Shown: positions 45,716 to 53,550 of the stretch, piece after piece | Position numbering within the stretch: position 1 is the stretch's first letter | Layout of the letters: each line of letters opens with the position of its first letter | NCBI RefSeq assembly: GCF_025717065.2 | Contig: NZ_JAOVZO020000003.1 | Location: forward strand, 248,001-312,000 | Reading direction: 5' to 3' | Source: Tahibacter soli | GTDB lineage: Bacteria; Pseudomonadota; Gammaproteobacteria; Xanthomonadales; Rhodanobacteraceae | Length of the DNA: 64,000 nt | Notes under the pieces: model-generated | The model's input: the letters and a program-made list of their open reading frames with translations, nothing else | Database searches by the model: none | What the model was told of the DNA's origin: nothing | Program-made: the position numbers and the translations under genes

Positions 45716-47764
45716 CTACGGCGACTCGAATCCGTTCGCGAAAATCGCATCGTTCACGACCGGGCACTGCGTGTTCGTGAAGACGCAGCGCACCCACTCC
45801 GGGTGGTCGATGTACGGATTGCGGTTGTGCTGGTACGAATACACGACTTCGTTGCGCAGGCGTTCGAGTTCGTCCGGCGGATCGGCCTCGTGCCATGCGA
45901 CGAGATCGGACTTCATGCCCATGTACGCGATCGTCGCCGCGACGCCCGAGGCGGTCGTCTGAATCAGCGCCTCGTCGTCGGTGACGATCAGCTGGGGTTC
46001 GGGCTGGCCGCTGGCGGCGGTGCCGCCGTCGTAGCGCGTATCCATGTACAGAATGGCGCGCGCGACGTCGCCGCGGCGGTGGTCCCACACCTCCCAGCGC
46101 AGACTCGAGCGCCAGTTCGAATGGCCCGCGCCGCCGAAGCCGCCGTAGGCCTGCGTCGGCCGCTCGGCGCACGTGCCCGTGCCGGCGCAGGTGCCGAACG
46201 GCCGGTTGCCGCGGCTCTGGTTGTACGACGCGTCGGCCATGTACAGCATGTGGCAGTCGGTGAACGGCGCATACGGCTGGCCGCCCAGCGATTCCACGTC
46301 GTTGAAGCCGTACGAGTTCGGCCACGTGTGTTCGCGGTTGAGACTCGCGCTCGTCTTCGCATAGGTTTGATTTTTATACACGTCGACGACGTTGGCCGGA
46401 TTCGCCGGATCTTCATCGGCCGCGCGCAGGATCGTCCACGTGTTCACCGCGCCGCCGGAATACGGATACGCGGTGTGGTTTCTGATACGCCCGTGCAGCC
46501 ACGCCGCCAGCGCCGGGCCGCTCGAGGTGTCGGCGCCGGCGTAGTAGTCGTTCGTGTCGGCCGCCGTGTCGAAACCGACGACGACGTCGGCGGCCATCGC
46601 GTGGATCGTGCCGTCGACGTCGTGCACGCGATCGGCGCGGATCGTGAAGACGCAGTGTTCGATCGCGGCGAAGTCGGCGGCCGGATCGAGCGTGTAGTTC
46701 GCGCCGCTGCCGCTCACCGCGGCGGTGTGCGCGCCGCTCGTTGCGCAGGTCAGCGTGAACCAGTCGGCATCGAGCGTGACGCTTTCGGTGAACGTCACCT
46801 GCAGGTTCGCCGCACGCGGAAAGCCGATCGCGTTCGGCGTCGGCGACGTGCTGGCGACGGCCGGCGGAACGTCGCCGGGTATCGTCGCGAACGAGAACGC
46901 GTAGTCCTGCGCCATCGCGTCGGGGGTGCCGTCGAGGTCGGTCACGCGGTCTGCCGCGACGGTGACCGTGCAGGTTTCGCCGATCGCGAAATCGATGTCG
47001 GGATCGAGCGTGCGCGCATTGCCGGTGCCCGACGCCGTTGCGGTGTGCGAGCCGCTCGCCGAGCACTGGATGTCGAACCAGTCAGGCGCGGTGTCGACCG
47101 GTTCGGAGAACGCGATCGACAGAGTCGCCGCGAGCGCGACGCCGGTCGCGGCATCGGCTGGCACGGTCGACGCGACCGTCGGTGCGATGTCGGGCGGCGC
47201 GCCGAACGTCTGGCCGGCGTTGCACGCGCCCATGCTCGCGGGCGCGACGCCCTGCCACGCGAAGTCGGCATATTGCGTGCCGTTGCCGGTCAGGCGCAGC
47301 GACGACGTTGCGGGCGTCGCGTTCTCGGCCTCGGAGACGCCGATATCGACGCTCGTCATGCCGTTCGCCGGACCGTTCGTCGCGACGAACACGCCTTCGT
47401 AGCTCAGAAACTGGACGACCTGACCGCCTGCGTCCACGAGCGCGAGACCGTCCGGCGAGCCGTTCTGCAGGCCGGCAATCGGCACGGACACGACGCCGTA
47501 GCCGCCGCAGTTCGCGGGAATCGCGCCGCTCAGCGTCGTGGCCGTGCCGTACGTCACGCCGCCGTTGCCGTTGTACGGATGGATCTTCCAGCCGGTCAGG
47601 TCGAAACCCGCGGGGCCGGCGATTTCGAGGCCTTCGTTCGCGTCGGTGCTGACGTTGTCGTAATGCAGCTCGTTGATGAACACCGTCGTCGCGGCGGCGT
47701 TCGCGGCCGCGACGCACAGCGTCGCGAAAAGAGCGCGGCGAGCCGCTCCGATGGACCTGCGCAT
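45716..47764 (-). CDS. Secreted endonuclease I with lamin-tail and Ig-like domains
   Basis: 682 residues: a signal peptide (ANAAA-TTV), a lamin-tail-like beta domain (about 28-175, starting FINELHYDN), two SbsA-type Big_5 Ig domains (about 193-290 and 298-395, each with VAST-P ... FSEPV/FTESV), and a C-terminal endonuclease I domain with the catalytic NREHTWPNSYGF. It probably degrades extracellular DNA. The extreme C-terminus IFANGFESP looks like a short tag. GGGGA lies 7 bases before the ATG. Confidence 0.9.
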   Translation of the reverse strand: MRRSIGAARRALFATLCVAAANAAATTVFINELHYDNVSTDANEGLEIAGPAGFDLTGWKIHPYNGNGGVTYGTATTLSGAIPANCGGYGVVSVPIAGLQNGSPDGLALVDAGGQVVQFLSYEGVFVATNGPANGMTSVDIGVSEAENATPATSSLRLTGNGTQYADFAWQGVAPASMGACNAGQTFGAPPDIAPTVASTVPADAATGVALAATLSIAFSEPVDTAPDWFDIQCSASGSHTATASGTGNARTLDPDIDFAIGETCTVTVAADRVTDLDGTPDAMAQDYAFSFATIPGDVPPAVASTSPTPNAIGFPRAANLQVTFTESVTLDADWFTLTCATSGAHTAAVSGSGANYTLDPAADFAAIEHCVFTIRADRVHDVDGTIHAMAADVVVGFDTAADTNDYYAGADTSSGPALAAWLHGRIRNHTAYPYSGGAVNTWTILRAADEDPANPANVVDVYKNQTYAKTSASLNREHTWPNSYGFNDVESLGGQPYAPFTDCHMLYMADASYNQSRGNRPFGTCAGTGTCAERPTQAYGGFGGAGHSNWRSSLRWEVWDHRRGDVARAILYMDTRYDGGTAASGQPEPQLIVTDDEALIQTTASGVAATIAYMGMKSDLVAWHEADPPDELERLRNEVVYSYQHNRNPYIDHPEWVRCVFTNTQCPVVNDAIFANGFESP

Positions 47765-48015
47765 GAACTATCCCCTGATTCGTCGCCGCCCCGTACGCGG
47801 CCTTGCGCGACGCCTTTCCAGCCGTCAGCGCGTGTTTTCTTTCGAATGCGTACAGCCGAGTACGCATTGATGCCGGGCGACCGCCGAGGTCGCGCTATAC
47901 GGCATCGTATCTACGGTTTTTGACGGTTGCATGTGCGGACGCAGCATGCAGGGGATTGAGTACCTACCAAAAGGTACGCTTCAGGCGGGGTCGATAAACC
48001 GCGGTTGTGCTTCGA
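47765..48015. other. Intergenic region upstream of the endonuclease gene
   Basis: 251 bases between azoR and the downstream endonuclease gene, both on the minus strand. It holds an inverted repeat GTACC-N8-GGTAC (around 47960-47977), which could end azoR or bind a regulator. No coding potential is visible. Confidence 0.4.
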
Positions 48016-48684
48016 TCAGGCGGCGCGTGCGGACTCGGCGCAATCGCGCTGCAGCCGCTCGACCAGCGCCGGCACCGCGGCGTGCGCCCGGGCGATCGAA
48101 GCCTCGTGCCGCGCGTCGCGAAATTCCTGGTATTCGATCGCGATCGAATGCGACGCGGCGACGCCGAGATACGGCGCGACCGATGCGAGGTGCGGATCGA
48201 GCTGATTCTTGTGCGCGCGCACGCCGCCCGGCGCGAAGCCGAATTCGCCGCGCGAACTCAGCACGACGAGCGTCTTGCCGGCGAGGATCGGCTCGATCGG
48301 AAAATCGCCGCGCGCGAGATCGAACGTGAACGTGCGGTCGATCCGCATGACATTGTCGAGCCACGCCTTGAGCGCGGCCGGCATTCCGTAGTTGTGCATC
48401 GGCACGCCGAGCACGATCACGTCGGCGGCGGCGAGTTCGTCGATCAGTTCGTCCGACGCGGCGAGCGCCGCTCGCTGGTCCGGCGTGCGCTGCGCCGGCG
48501 CGGTGAACGCGGCGGCGATCCAGGCCTCGTCGATGAACGGCGGCGGCTGCCGGCCGACGTCGCGGGCGATCACGCGATCGCCGGGACGGCGCGCGAGCCA
48601 GGCGTCGACGAACTGCCGGGACAGGCGGCGCGACAGCGAACGTTCGCCGCGCGGGCTGGCGTCGAGATGCAGCAGGCTGGTCAT
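48016..48684 (-). CDS. azoR: FMN-dependent NADH-azoreductase/quinone reductase
   Basis: 222 residues with the flavodoxin-like fold of AzoR: DASPRGERSLSRRL (FMN phosphate loop), VPMHNYGMPAALKAWLDNVMR (a key AzoR motif) and LSSRGEFGFAPGG. Such enzymes reduce quinones and azo compounds by two electrons and protect against thiol or quinone stress. GAGGA is 7 bases before the ATG. It is divergent from a LysR regulator over 38 bases, the usual layout for LysR-controlled azoR. Confidence 0.9.
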   Translation of the reverse strand: MTSLLHLDASPRGERSLSRRLSRQFVDAWLARRPGDRVIARDVGRQPPPFIDEAWIAAAFTAPAQRTPDQRAALAASDELIDELAAADVIVLGVPMHNYGMPAALKAWLDNVMRIDRTFTFDLARGDFPIEPILAGKTLVVLSSRGEFGFAPGGVRAHKNQLDPHLASVAPYLGVAASHSIAIEYQEFRDARHEASIARAHAAVPALVERLQRDCAESARAA

Positions 48685-48705
48685 CGAGAATCCTCACGTT
48701 GATGG

Positions 48706-48717
48706 CGTGAATTCACG
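48706..48717. promoter_or_regulatory. Candidate LysR operator between azoR and its regulator
   Basis: Perfect 12-bp palindrome CGTGAATTCACG in the 38-base divergent gap, with an additional CACGTT half-like sequence at 48695. It is correctly placed for mutual regulation of both genes. Confidence 0.5.
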
Positions 48718-48722
48718 ATAAC

Positions 48723-49700
48723 ATGGGGCAAATCTATCGATTCAGACGCCAAATGTCCGATCTTTCACAACCACCTGTCTTGAATGACCTGTTCGGCGAC
48801 GGCGGCGGCTCGGCGTTGCTCGCGTTCGTGCGTACCGCGCACGACGGCAGTTTCGCGAAGGCGGCCGAACGACTCGGCATCAGCGCGTCGGGTGTTGCCA
48901 AGGCGGTGCAGCGCATCGAAACCCGCCTCGGCCGGCGCCTGTTCGCGCGCACCACGCGCAGCCTGAGCCTGACCGAAACCGGCGCCGTGCTGCTCGTGCA
49001 TGCCGAGCGCATTCTCGAAGCGGTCGAGGCGACCGAGGCCGCGCTCGCGCAGGCCGCCGGCAGTCCGCGCGGCGCGCTGCGCATCAGCGCGGCGCCGGGC
49101 ATCGGCCGCGCGGTGCTGCTGCCGGCGCTGGGCGAGTTCGTACGGCGCTGGCCCGACATCCGGCTCGACGTCGTATTCGAAAGCCGCACGGTCGATCTCG
49201 TCGCCGACGGCTACGATCTGGCGCTGCGCACCGGCGAGGCGGCCGATTCGTCGCTGCGCGGCCGTCGCCTCGGCGACGATGCGCCGCTCTTCGTCGCCGC
49301 ACCGTCGTATCTTGTGGAAAAAGGCATTCCGAAAAAAATATCCGATCTCGCCGGGCACGCGTGCGTCCGCTATCGCAATCCGACGAGCGGCCGCGTGCAG
49401 CCGTGGCCCGTCGACGCGTCCGCGGCGGCCGTGCCGGCGACGATCTGCTACAACGATCCCGAAGCGATACGCCTCGCCGCGATCGCGGGGCAGGGCATCG
49501 CGCTCGTCGCCGCGTGCGAAGCGTGTGCGTCGATCGAACGCGGCGACCTCCAAAGCGTGCTCGCCGACGCGCTGCCGCACGATCGACGCCTGCCGGTGTG
49601 GCTGCTATGGCCGGCCGACCGGCAGGCGCTGCCGAAGGTGCGCGTGTTCGTCGATTTCGTCGCCGGCGTATTCGAGCGGGCGCTCGGTCAGCGCCACTGA
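48723..49700 (+). CDS. LysR family transcriptional regulator
   Basis: 325 residues from ATG 48723, or 315 from ATG 48753 (MSDLSQPP). The winged helix has FVRTAHDGSFAKAAERLGIS and VAKAVQRIETRLGRRLFAR; the effector-binding domain follows (RISAAPGIGRAVLLPAL). Neither start has a clear ribosome site; the later one leaves more room for the operator. It likely controls azoR in response to a quinone or electrophile. It overlaps the convergent NIPSNAP gene by 13 bases. Confidence 0.9.
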   Translation: MGQIYRFRRQMSDLSQPPVLNDLFGDGGGSALLAFVRTAHDGSFAKAAERLGISASGVAKAVQRIETRLGRRLFARTTRSLSLTETGAVLLVHAERILEAVEATEAALAQAAGSPRGALRISAAPGIGRAVLLPALGEFVRRWPDIRLDVVFESRTVDLVADGYDLALRTGEAADSSLRGRRLGDDAPLFVAAPSYLVEKGIPKKISDLAGHACVRYRNPTSGRVQPWPVDASAAAVPATICYNDPEAIRLAAIAGQGIALVAACEACASIERGDLQSVLADALPHDRRLPVWLLWPADRQALPKVRVFVDFVAGVFERALGQRH

Positions 49701-50488
49701 GAACGCGCGGTTGGCGCAAGGCGCAAGGTATCAGGGGCTTTCGCGAATCGTTCGCGCAATGGCGGTTCGAGCGCTTTCCAGCGTTCCGACGCCGCGAGCC
49801 TGGCGCGGTACGCGTCGTACGCTGCGGCGTCGTCGAAGCGCGCGAACCAGACGTACGCGTTCTCGCCTTCGCGCACCGGCAGCTTGAACGTATTGCGCGC
49901 CGTTTCGTTTTCGAATCGCGCGATCGGCGCGCCGCCCGCGGCGGCGAACAGCGGTGCGAGTTCCTGCGCGAACCAGCGGTCGAACTCGGCGGTCAGCGGC
50001 GACTTGCCGTACCAGATCGTTCCGACGATCAGCGTTGGCGGCACCTCGGTCGCGCCTTGCGGCGGGCGCGGACGGTCGAGCGCGCTGCCGCCCTCGCGTA
50101 CCGCGGGGCGCAGCAGCAGCACGTTGTCCGAATCGATCATCGTCGCGTTCGCGGCGTTGCGATGGGCCTGCCAGACCGGGCCCGAATAGAACGCGTTGAG
50201 CGCCTTGTCGCGCGCGACCATGTCGGCGAAGCCGCGAATCCAGACGAAGCGGTCGGGGTCGTCGAGATCGCGAAACTGCGCGTGGACGACCATGCCTGCG
50301 GCTTCCTGGCTGTCCACGAACTCGCGGTCGAACAGTTCGATCAGCACGTCGCGCTTGCCGGGGTGCAAGGCGTACTGGCGCAGTTCGTATACGGTGCAAC
50401 ATTCTGCAGAAGCGGGCGTCGCGGAATGCGCGTCGGCGGCGAGCGCGACGACGGAAGCGGCGGCGAAACGGCGCAGGGAATCGGACAC
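49688..50488 (-). CDS. NIPSNAP family protein with signal peptide
   Basis: 266 residues with two ferredoxin-like NIPSNAP domains: VYELRQYALHPGKRDVLIELF and a second copy starting near GTIWYGKSPL. The GTG start at 50488 follows GAGG at 7 bases and yields a Sec-type signal ending in TPASA, so the protein is probably periplasmic. The function of the family is unknown in bacteria. Its end overlaps the LysR gene. Confidence 0.82.
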   Translation of the reverse strand: MSDSLRRFAAASVVALAADAHSATPASAECCTVYELRQYALHPGKRDVLIELFDREFVDSQEAAGMVVHAQFRDLDDPDRFVWIRGFADMVARDKALNAFYSGPVWQAHRNAANATMIDSDNVLLLRPAVREGGSALDRPRPPQGATEVPPTLIVGTIWYGKSPLTAEFDRWFAQELAPLFAAAGGAPIARFENETARNTFKLPVREGENAYVWFARFDDAAAYDAYRARLAASERWKALEPPLRERFAKAPDTLRLAPTARSQWR

Positions 50489-50611
50489 GGCAAACCTCGA
50501 AACATCGGCGAAGGCGCCAACGATGCGCGGTGCGCGCCGCTCGCGAAAGGACCGCTTCGCGCGCGGTTGCCGTAACCACAAAACAGGGCGGAAAACGAGG
50601 AATTCTCTCGT

Positions 50612-50794
50612 TCAGGCCGAGCTTTGCAGTTTCCGACGCTGATGCGCCATGACCTCGTCGGCCATGCGCACGAGCGCGGCGAGCGAACGGTTGTCCGGCT
50701 CGGTGCGCAGGCGTTCGCGCAATTGTTCGATATCGCCTTCGGCGTTGCGGAGCCAACGTTTTTCGCGCAGTGCGCGACGAGCCTCGAGTCCCAT
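50612..50794 (-). CDS. Small 60-residue helical protein, paralogue of the next gene
   Basis: MGLEARRALREKRWLRNAEG at the start, highly charged, no cysteine, no membrane segment. Aligned without gaps to the neighbouring 60-residue protein, 18 positions are identical, including M-x-x-EAR-x-x-L-x-E-x-R-x-L, EPDN/DPGN-type P-x-N and a K-L near the end. No family is recognised. It lies 22 bases downstream of its paralogue, on the same strand. Confidence 0.7.
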   Translation of the reverse strand: MGLEARRALREKRWLRNAEGDIEQLRERLRTEPDNRSLAALVRMADEVMAHQRRKLQSSA

Positions 50795-50816
50795 GAGACG
50801 GTCCTGTCCGAGCGAT

Positions 50817-50999
50817 TCAGGCGGCGGGTATCAGTTTAGCTTTTTCATTCGTGACGAGTCCGTCGACCGTCTCGATCCACGCGCGCAACTGAGCGTTGCC
50901 GGGATCGCTCGCGAGTTCCGCGCGGGCGATTTTCATGTAGTCGTCGAAGCGCGACAGCGCGCGCAGTTCGGCGAGGGTCTTGCGGGCTTCCGGACGCAT
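50817..50999 (-). CDS. Small 60-residue helical protein, paralogue of the previous gene
   Basis: MRPEARKTLAELRALSRFDD at the start; the same length and pattern as its downstream neighbour (30% identity, no gaps), so the pair probably arose by tandem duplication. GAGGA stands 7 bases before the ATG, which supports real translation. Helical and charged; possibly a regulator or an RNA- or protein-binding adaptor, but no function can be assigned. Confidence 0.72.
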   Translation of the reverse strand: MRPEARKTLAELRALSRFDDYMKIARAELASDPGNAQLRAWIETVDGLVTNEKAKLIPAA

Positions 51000-51497
51000 G
51001 GCGTTTCCTCGTTTCCTTCGAGCCGATTCATGAGAACTGTGGCGATCGCGCGCCGAACATCTCACTGCGGCTAAAGCACGGCGCGCTGCAGCGCGCCGGC
51101 CTCCTGTGCTGCATCGGTCGGCCGGGACTTAGTTCATCCCATCAGTGTTGCGGCCGTCCCTTGACCGCCACGGTGCCCTGGGCCTCGCGATGCGGCGCCA
51201 GGGTACCGATACGCATGACGGCGCGCATCGGGGCTTTTCGCAGCGTCGGCTCGGAAATTTCCGATTTTTCGCCTGAACCGCCGCCGACCGTTTTCGAGCG
51301 GATCGCCCAGGCCGCCGTCGGAAAGTGCCGATGCGCCGACCGGCGGCGTTCGCTTTTGCCAGCCGGTCGCGTGGAGTAAGCTGGTCCGGCGACGCCGCCA
51401 CGCCGGCGCGCGCCACGCTCGCGGGGCAGGAAGGCCCGCGCTCGCCGCTAGCCTGGCCGCTTCCTGCGGACTTGGGACCGGCCGCGGAGGACCGGAC
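51000..51497. other. Long divergent intergenic region
   Basis: 498 bases between the small paralogue pair and the YbaK-like gene. It contains a perfect 18-bp palindrome GGCGCGC-TGCA-GCGCGCC (51080-51097), framed by AGCAC and GTGCT. The rest shows no reading frame with the strong third-position GC bias of real genes here, and no RNA gene is recognised. Confidence 0.5.
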
Positions 51498-51971
51498 ATG
51501 TCCGAGCCCCGTCTCCTGAAGTTGCTGCACGACCGGAAGCTTCCGTTCGAAACGATCCATCACGCGCGCACCGTCACCGCGCAGGAAACCGCCGCGAGCG
51601 CGCACATCGCCGGGCGCGAACTCGCCAAGACCGTCATGGTGAAACTCGACGGCCGCCTGGCGATGATCGTACTGTCGGCGTCGCAGCGCCTGGACCTCGA
51701 CCGCCTGCGTGAAGCGACCGGCGCGCGCCGCGCCGAACTTGCGCAGGAATCGGAGTTCGCGCCGCTGTTCCCGGACTGCGAAGCCGGTGCGATGCCGCCG
51801 TTCGGCAACCTGTACGGCATGGACGTCTACGTCGAGCACAGTCTTGCCGATGACGACGAGATCGCGTTCAACGCCGGCACGCACACTGAACTGATCCGCA
51901 TCCCGTTCGCGCTGTTCGAGCAGCTGGTGCAGCCGAGGCACCTGCGGCGCGTGCACCGAATGACGCACTGA
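51498..51971 (+). CDS. YbaK/EbsC-type aminoacyl-tRNA deacylase
   Basis: 157 residues of the YbaK/ProX fold: TAQETAASAHIAGRELAKTVMVK with the conserved lysine, then SASQRLDLDRL and MPPFGNLYG. The family hydrolyses mischarged Cys- or Ala-tRNA in trans. The specificity here is not clear. GGAGG lies 8 bases before the ATG. Convergent with dinB, 13 bases apart. Confidence 0.87.
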   Translation: MSEPRLLKLLHDRKLPFETIHHARTVTAQETAASAHIAGRELAKTVMVKLDGRLAMIVLSASQRLDLDRLREATGARRAELAQESEFAPLFPDCEAGAMPPFGNLYGMDVYVEHSLADDDEIAFNAGTHTELIRIPFALFEQLVQPRHLRRVHRMTH

Positions 51972-51984
51972 CCGGCGCGCGCGG

Positions 51985-53094
51985 CTATTCGCCGAACAGG
52001 TCGGCCTGGCCCGCGGTCGCGTCGTGCGCGTCGACGAGGCCGGTCAATGCGACGCCGACGAGCCGGTAGCGCGTGGCGTCGCCGTCGTCCACGCGTGTGC
52101 GCAGCGCGCACGCGACGTCGGCGAGCGCCTGCGCGGACGCCGGCAACTGCGCCGGCGTCACGCTGCGCGTGAGCGTGCGGAAATCCGACGTCTTGAGTTT
52201 GAGCACGATCGTGCGCGCGACGCGGCCGGTTTCGCGCAGGTATGCCGCCCAGGTCGATTCGGCGAGGCGGCGGATTTCCGGTTCGAGTTCGGCGAGGCGC
52301 AGGTCGCGCGCGAATGTGTCTTCGCTCGACACCTGCAGCGTCGGCCGGTCGGGTACGACGGCCGTTTCGTCGATGCCGTGCGCGAGTTCGGCCAGGCGCC
52401 GGCCCCAGCGGCCGAAGCGCTCCTCGAGCGCCTGCGCCGGATAGTCGCGCAGCTGCCCGACCGTGCGCAGGCCGAGCGCTTCGAGCTTCGCGTCCATCAC
52501 CTTGCCGACGCCGGGCAGCCGCGCGACCGGCAGCGGATCGAGAAACGCCTGCGCGTCGCGCGGGCGGATCACGAACAGGCCGTCGGGCTTGCGCCAGTCC
52601 GACGCGATCTTCGCGAGAAACTTGTTCGGCGCGACGCCGGCCGATGCGGTCAGCCGCGTCTCGTCGCGAATCGCCGATCGGATGTGTTCGGCGATCGCCG
52701 TCGCCGACGCGAGAGCGGTTTTCGGCGCCGTGACGTCGAGATACGCCTCGTCGAGCGACAGCGGTTCGACGAGGTCGGTATGCCGCGCGAAGATCGCGCG
52801 CACCGAGAGCGACACCGCGCGGTAGCGCACGAAGTCCGGCGGCACGAACACCGCCTGCGGGCACAGTCGCTCGGCGCGCACGGCCGGCATCGCCGAGCGC
52901 ACGCCGAACTGGCGCGCCTCGTAGCTCGCGGCGCAGACGACCGAGCGCGCGCCGCGCCAGGCGACGACGACCGGCCGGCCGCGCAGGCCCGGGTCGTCGC
53001 GCTGTTCGACCGAGGCGTAGAACGCGTCCATGTCGACGTGGATGATTTTTCGGGTCGGGTCGGACACGGCGGGCGGCGGCTTGCGATGGCGCAT
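51985..53094 (-). CDS. dinB: DNA polymerase IV (Y-family)
   Basis: 369 residues. The palm motifs DMDAFYASVEQ and SLDEAYLDVT carry the catalytic acids, followed by SAGVAPNKFLAKIASDWRKP and the little-finger domain. It performs error-prone translesion synthesis and lacks a long C-terminal clamp tail. The start MRHRKPPPAVSDP is the most plausible; a GTG further in (VSDPTRKIIHVDMD) would match E. coli length more closely. No LexA box is obvious upstream. Confidence 0.93.
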   Translation of the reverse strand: MRHRKPPPAVSDPTRKIIHVDMDAFYASVEQRDDPGLRGRPVVVAWRGARSVVCAASYEARQFGVRSAMPAVRAERLCPQAVFVPPDFVRYRAVSLSVRAIFARHTDLVEPLSLDEAYLDVTAPKTALASATAIAEHIRSAIRDETRLTASAGVAPNKFLAKIASDWRKPDGLFVIRPRDAQAFLDPLPVARLPGVGKVMDAKLEALGLRTVGQLRDYPAQALEERFGRWGRRLAELAHGIDETAVVPDRPTLQVSSEDTFARDLRLAELEPEIRRLAESTWAAYLRETGRVARTIVLKLKTSDFRTLTRSVTPAQLPASAQALADVACALRTRVDDGDATRYRLVGVALTGLVDAHDATAGQADLFGE

Positions 53095-53550
53095 GGTAGC
53101 AACGGCGCGGGTTTCCAACAGGCGCAAATCCGCCCGCTATCGGCCGCGGCGGCCGGCGCGGAAGCCGTTTTCAATATCGCGCGAATCCGGTGAGAGAATT
53201 TTTGAAGAGCCGTCACATAACTACCAATGCGCCGCTGCGAGCGGCCGGAATCGGGCCCGGAAGGCCCATGGACGCCCTGGACGGCGGCCGGTCGCTCGCC
53301 GCTGCGCATCACGTTTTGACGAGCGTGGGGAGTGCCGAAGCCTCGACGACAGGATGCCTGTCGGGGCTTCGGCACATTTCCGTTCGCATCGCGCTCGCGC
53401 CGCCGTTGTGTCTTCGAACGGCCGGCAGACGCGTTCTCGCCTCCTCGAATCGTCCCGCCGCCGTTCCGGCGTAAGCTCGCAGCGTCACCGCGCAAACCCC
53501 GCCGTGTACGCCGCCGCGTTGCCGGGACACCACTCGCGAGGATTCGACGC
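53095..53550. other. Divergent intergenic region with a two-stage hairpin
   Basis: 456 bases between dinB and the VIT/VWA gene. At 53332-53375 lies a strong hairpin: outer 11-bp stem GTGCCGAAGCC / GGCTTCGGCAC and inner 7-bp stem CGACAGG / CCTGTCG around ATG. No T run follows, so it is not a classical terminator; it may be a structured leader or a REP-type repeat. No coding frame is convincing. Confidence 0.6.

Noticed and set aside
51134-51499. Possible minus-strand gene in the 498-base gap
   Set aside because: Third-position base use is not like real genes here, there is no ribosome site and no recognisable sequence.
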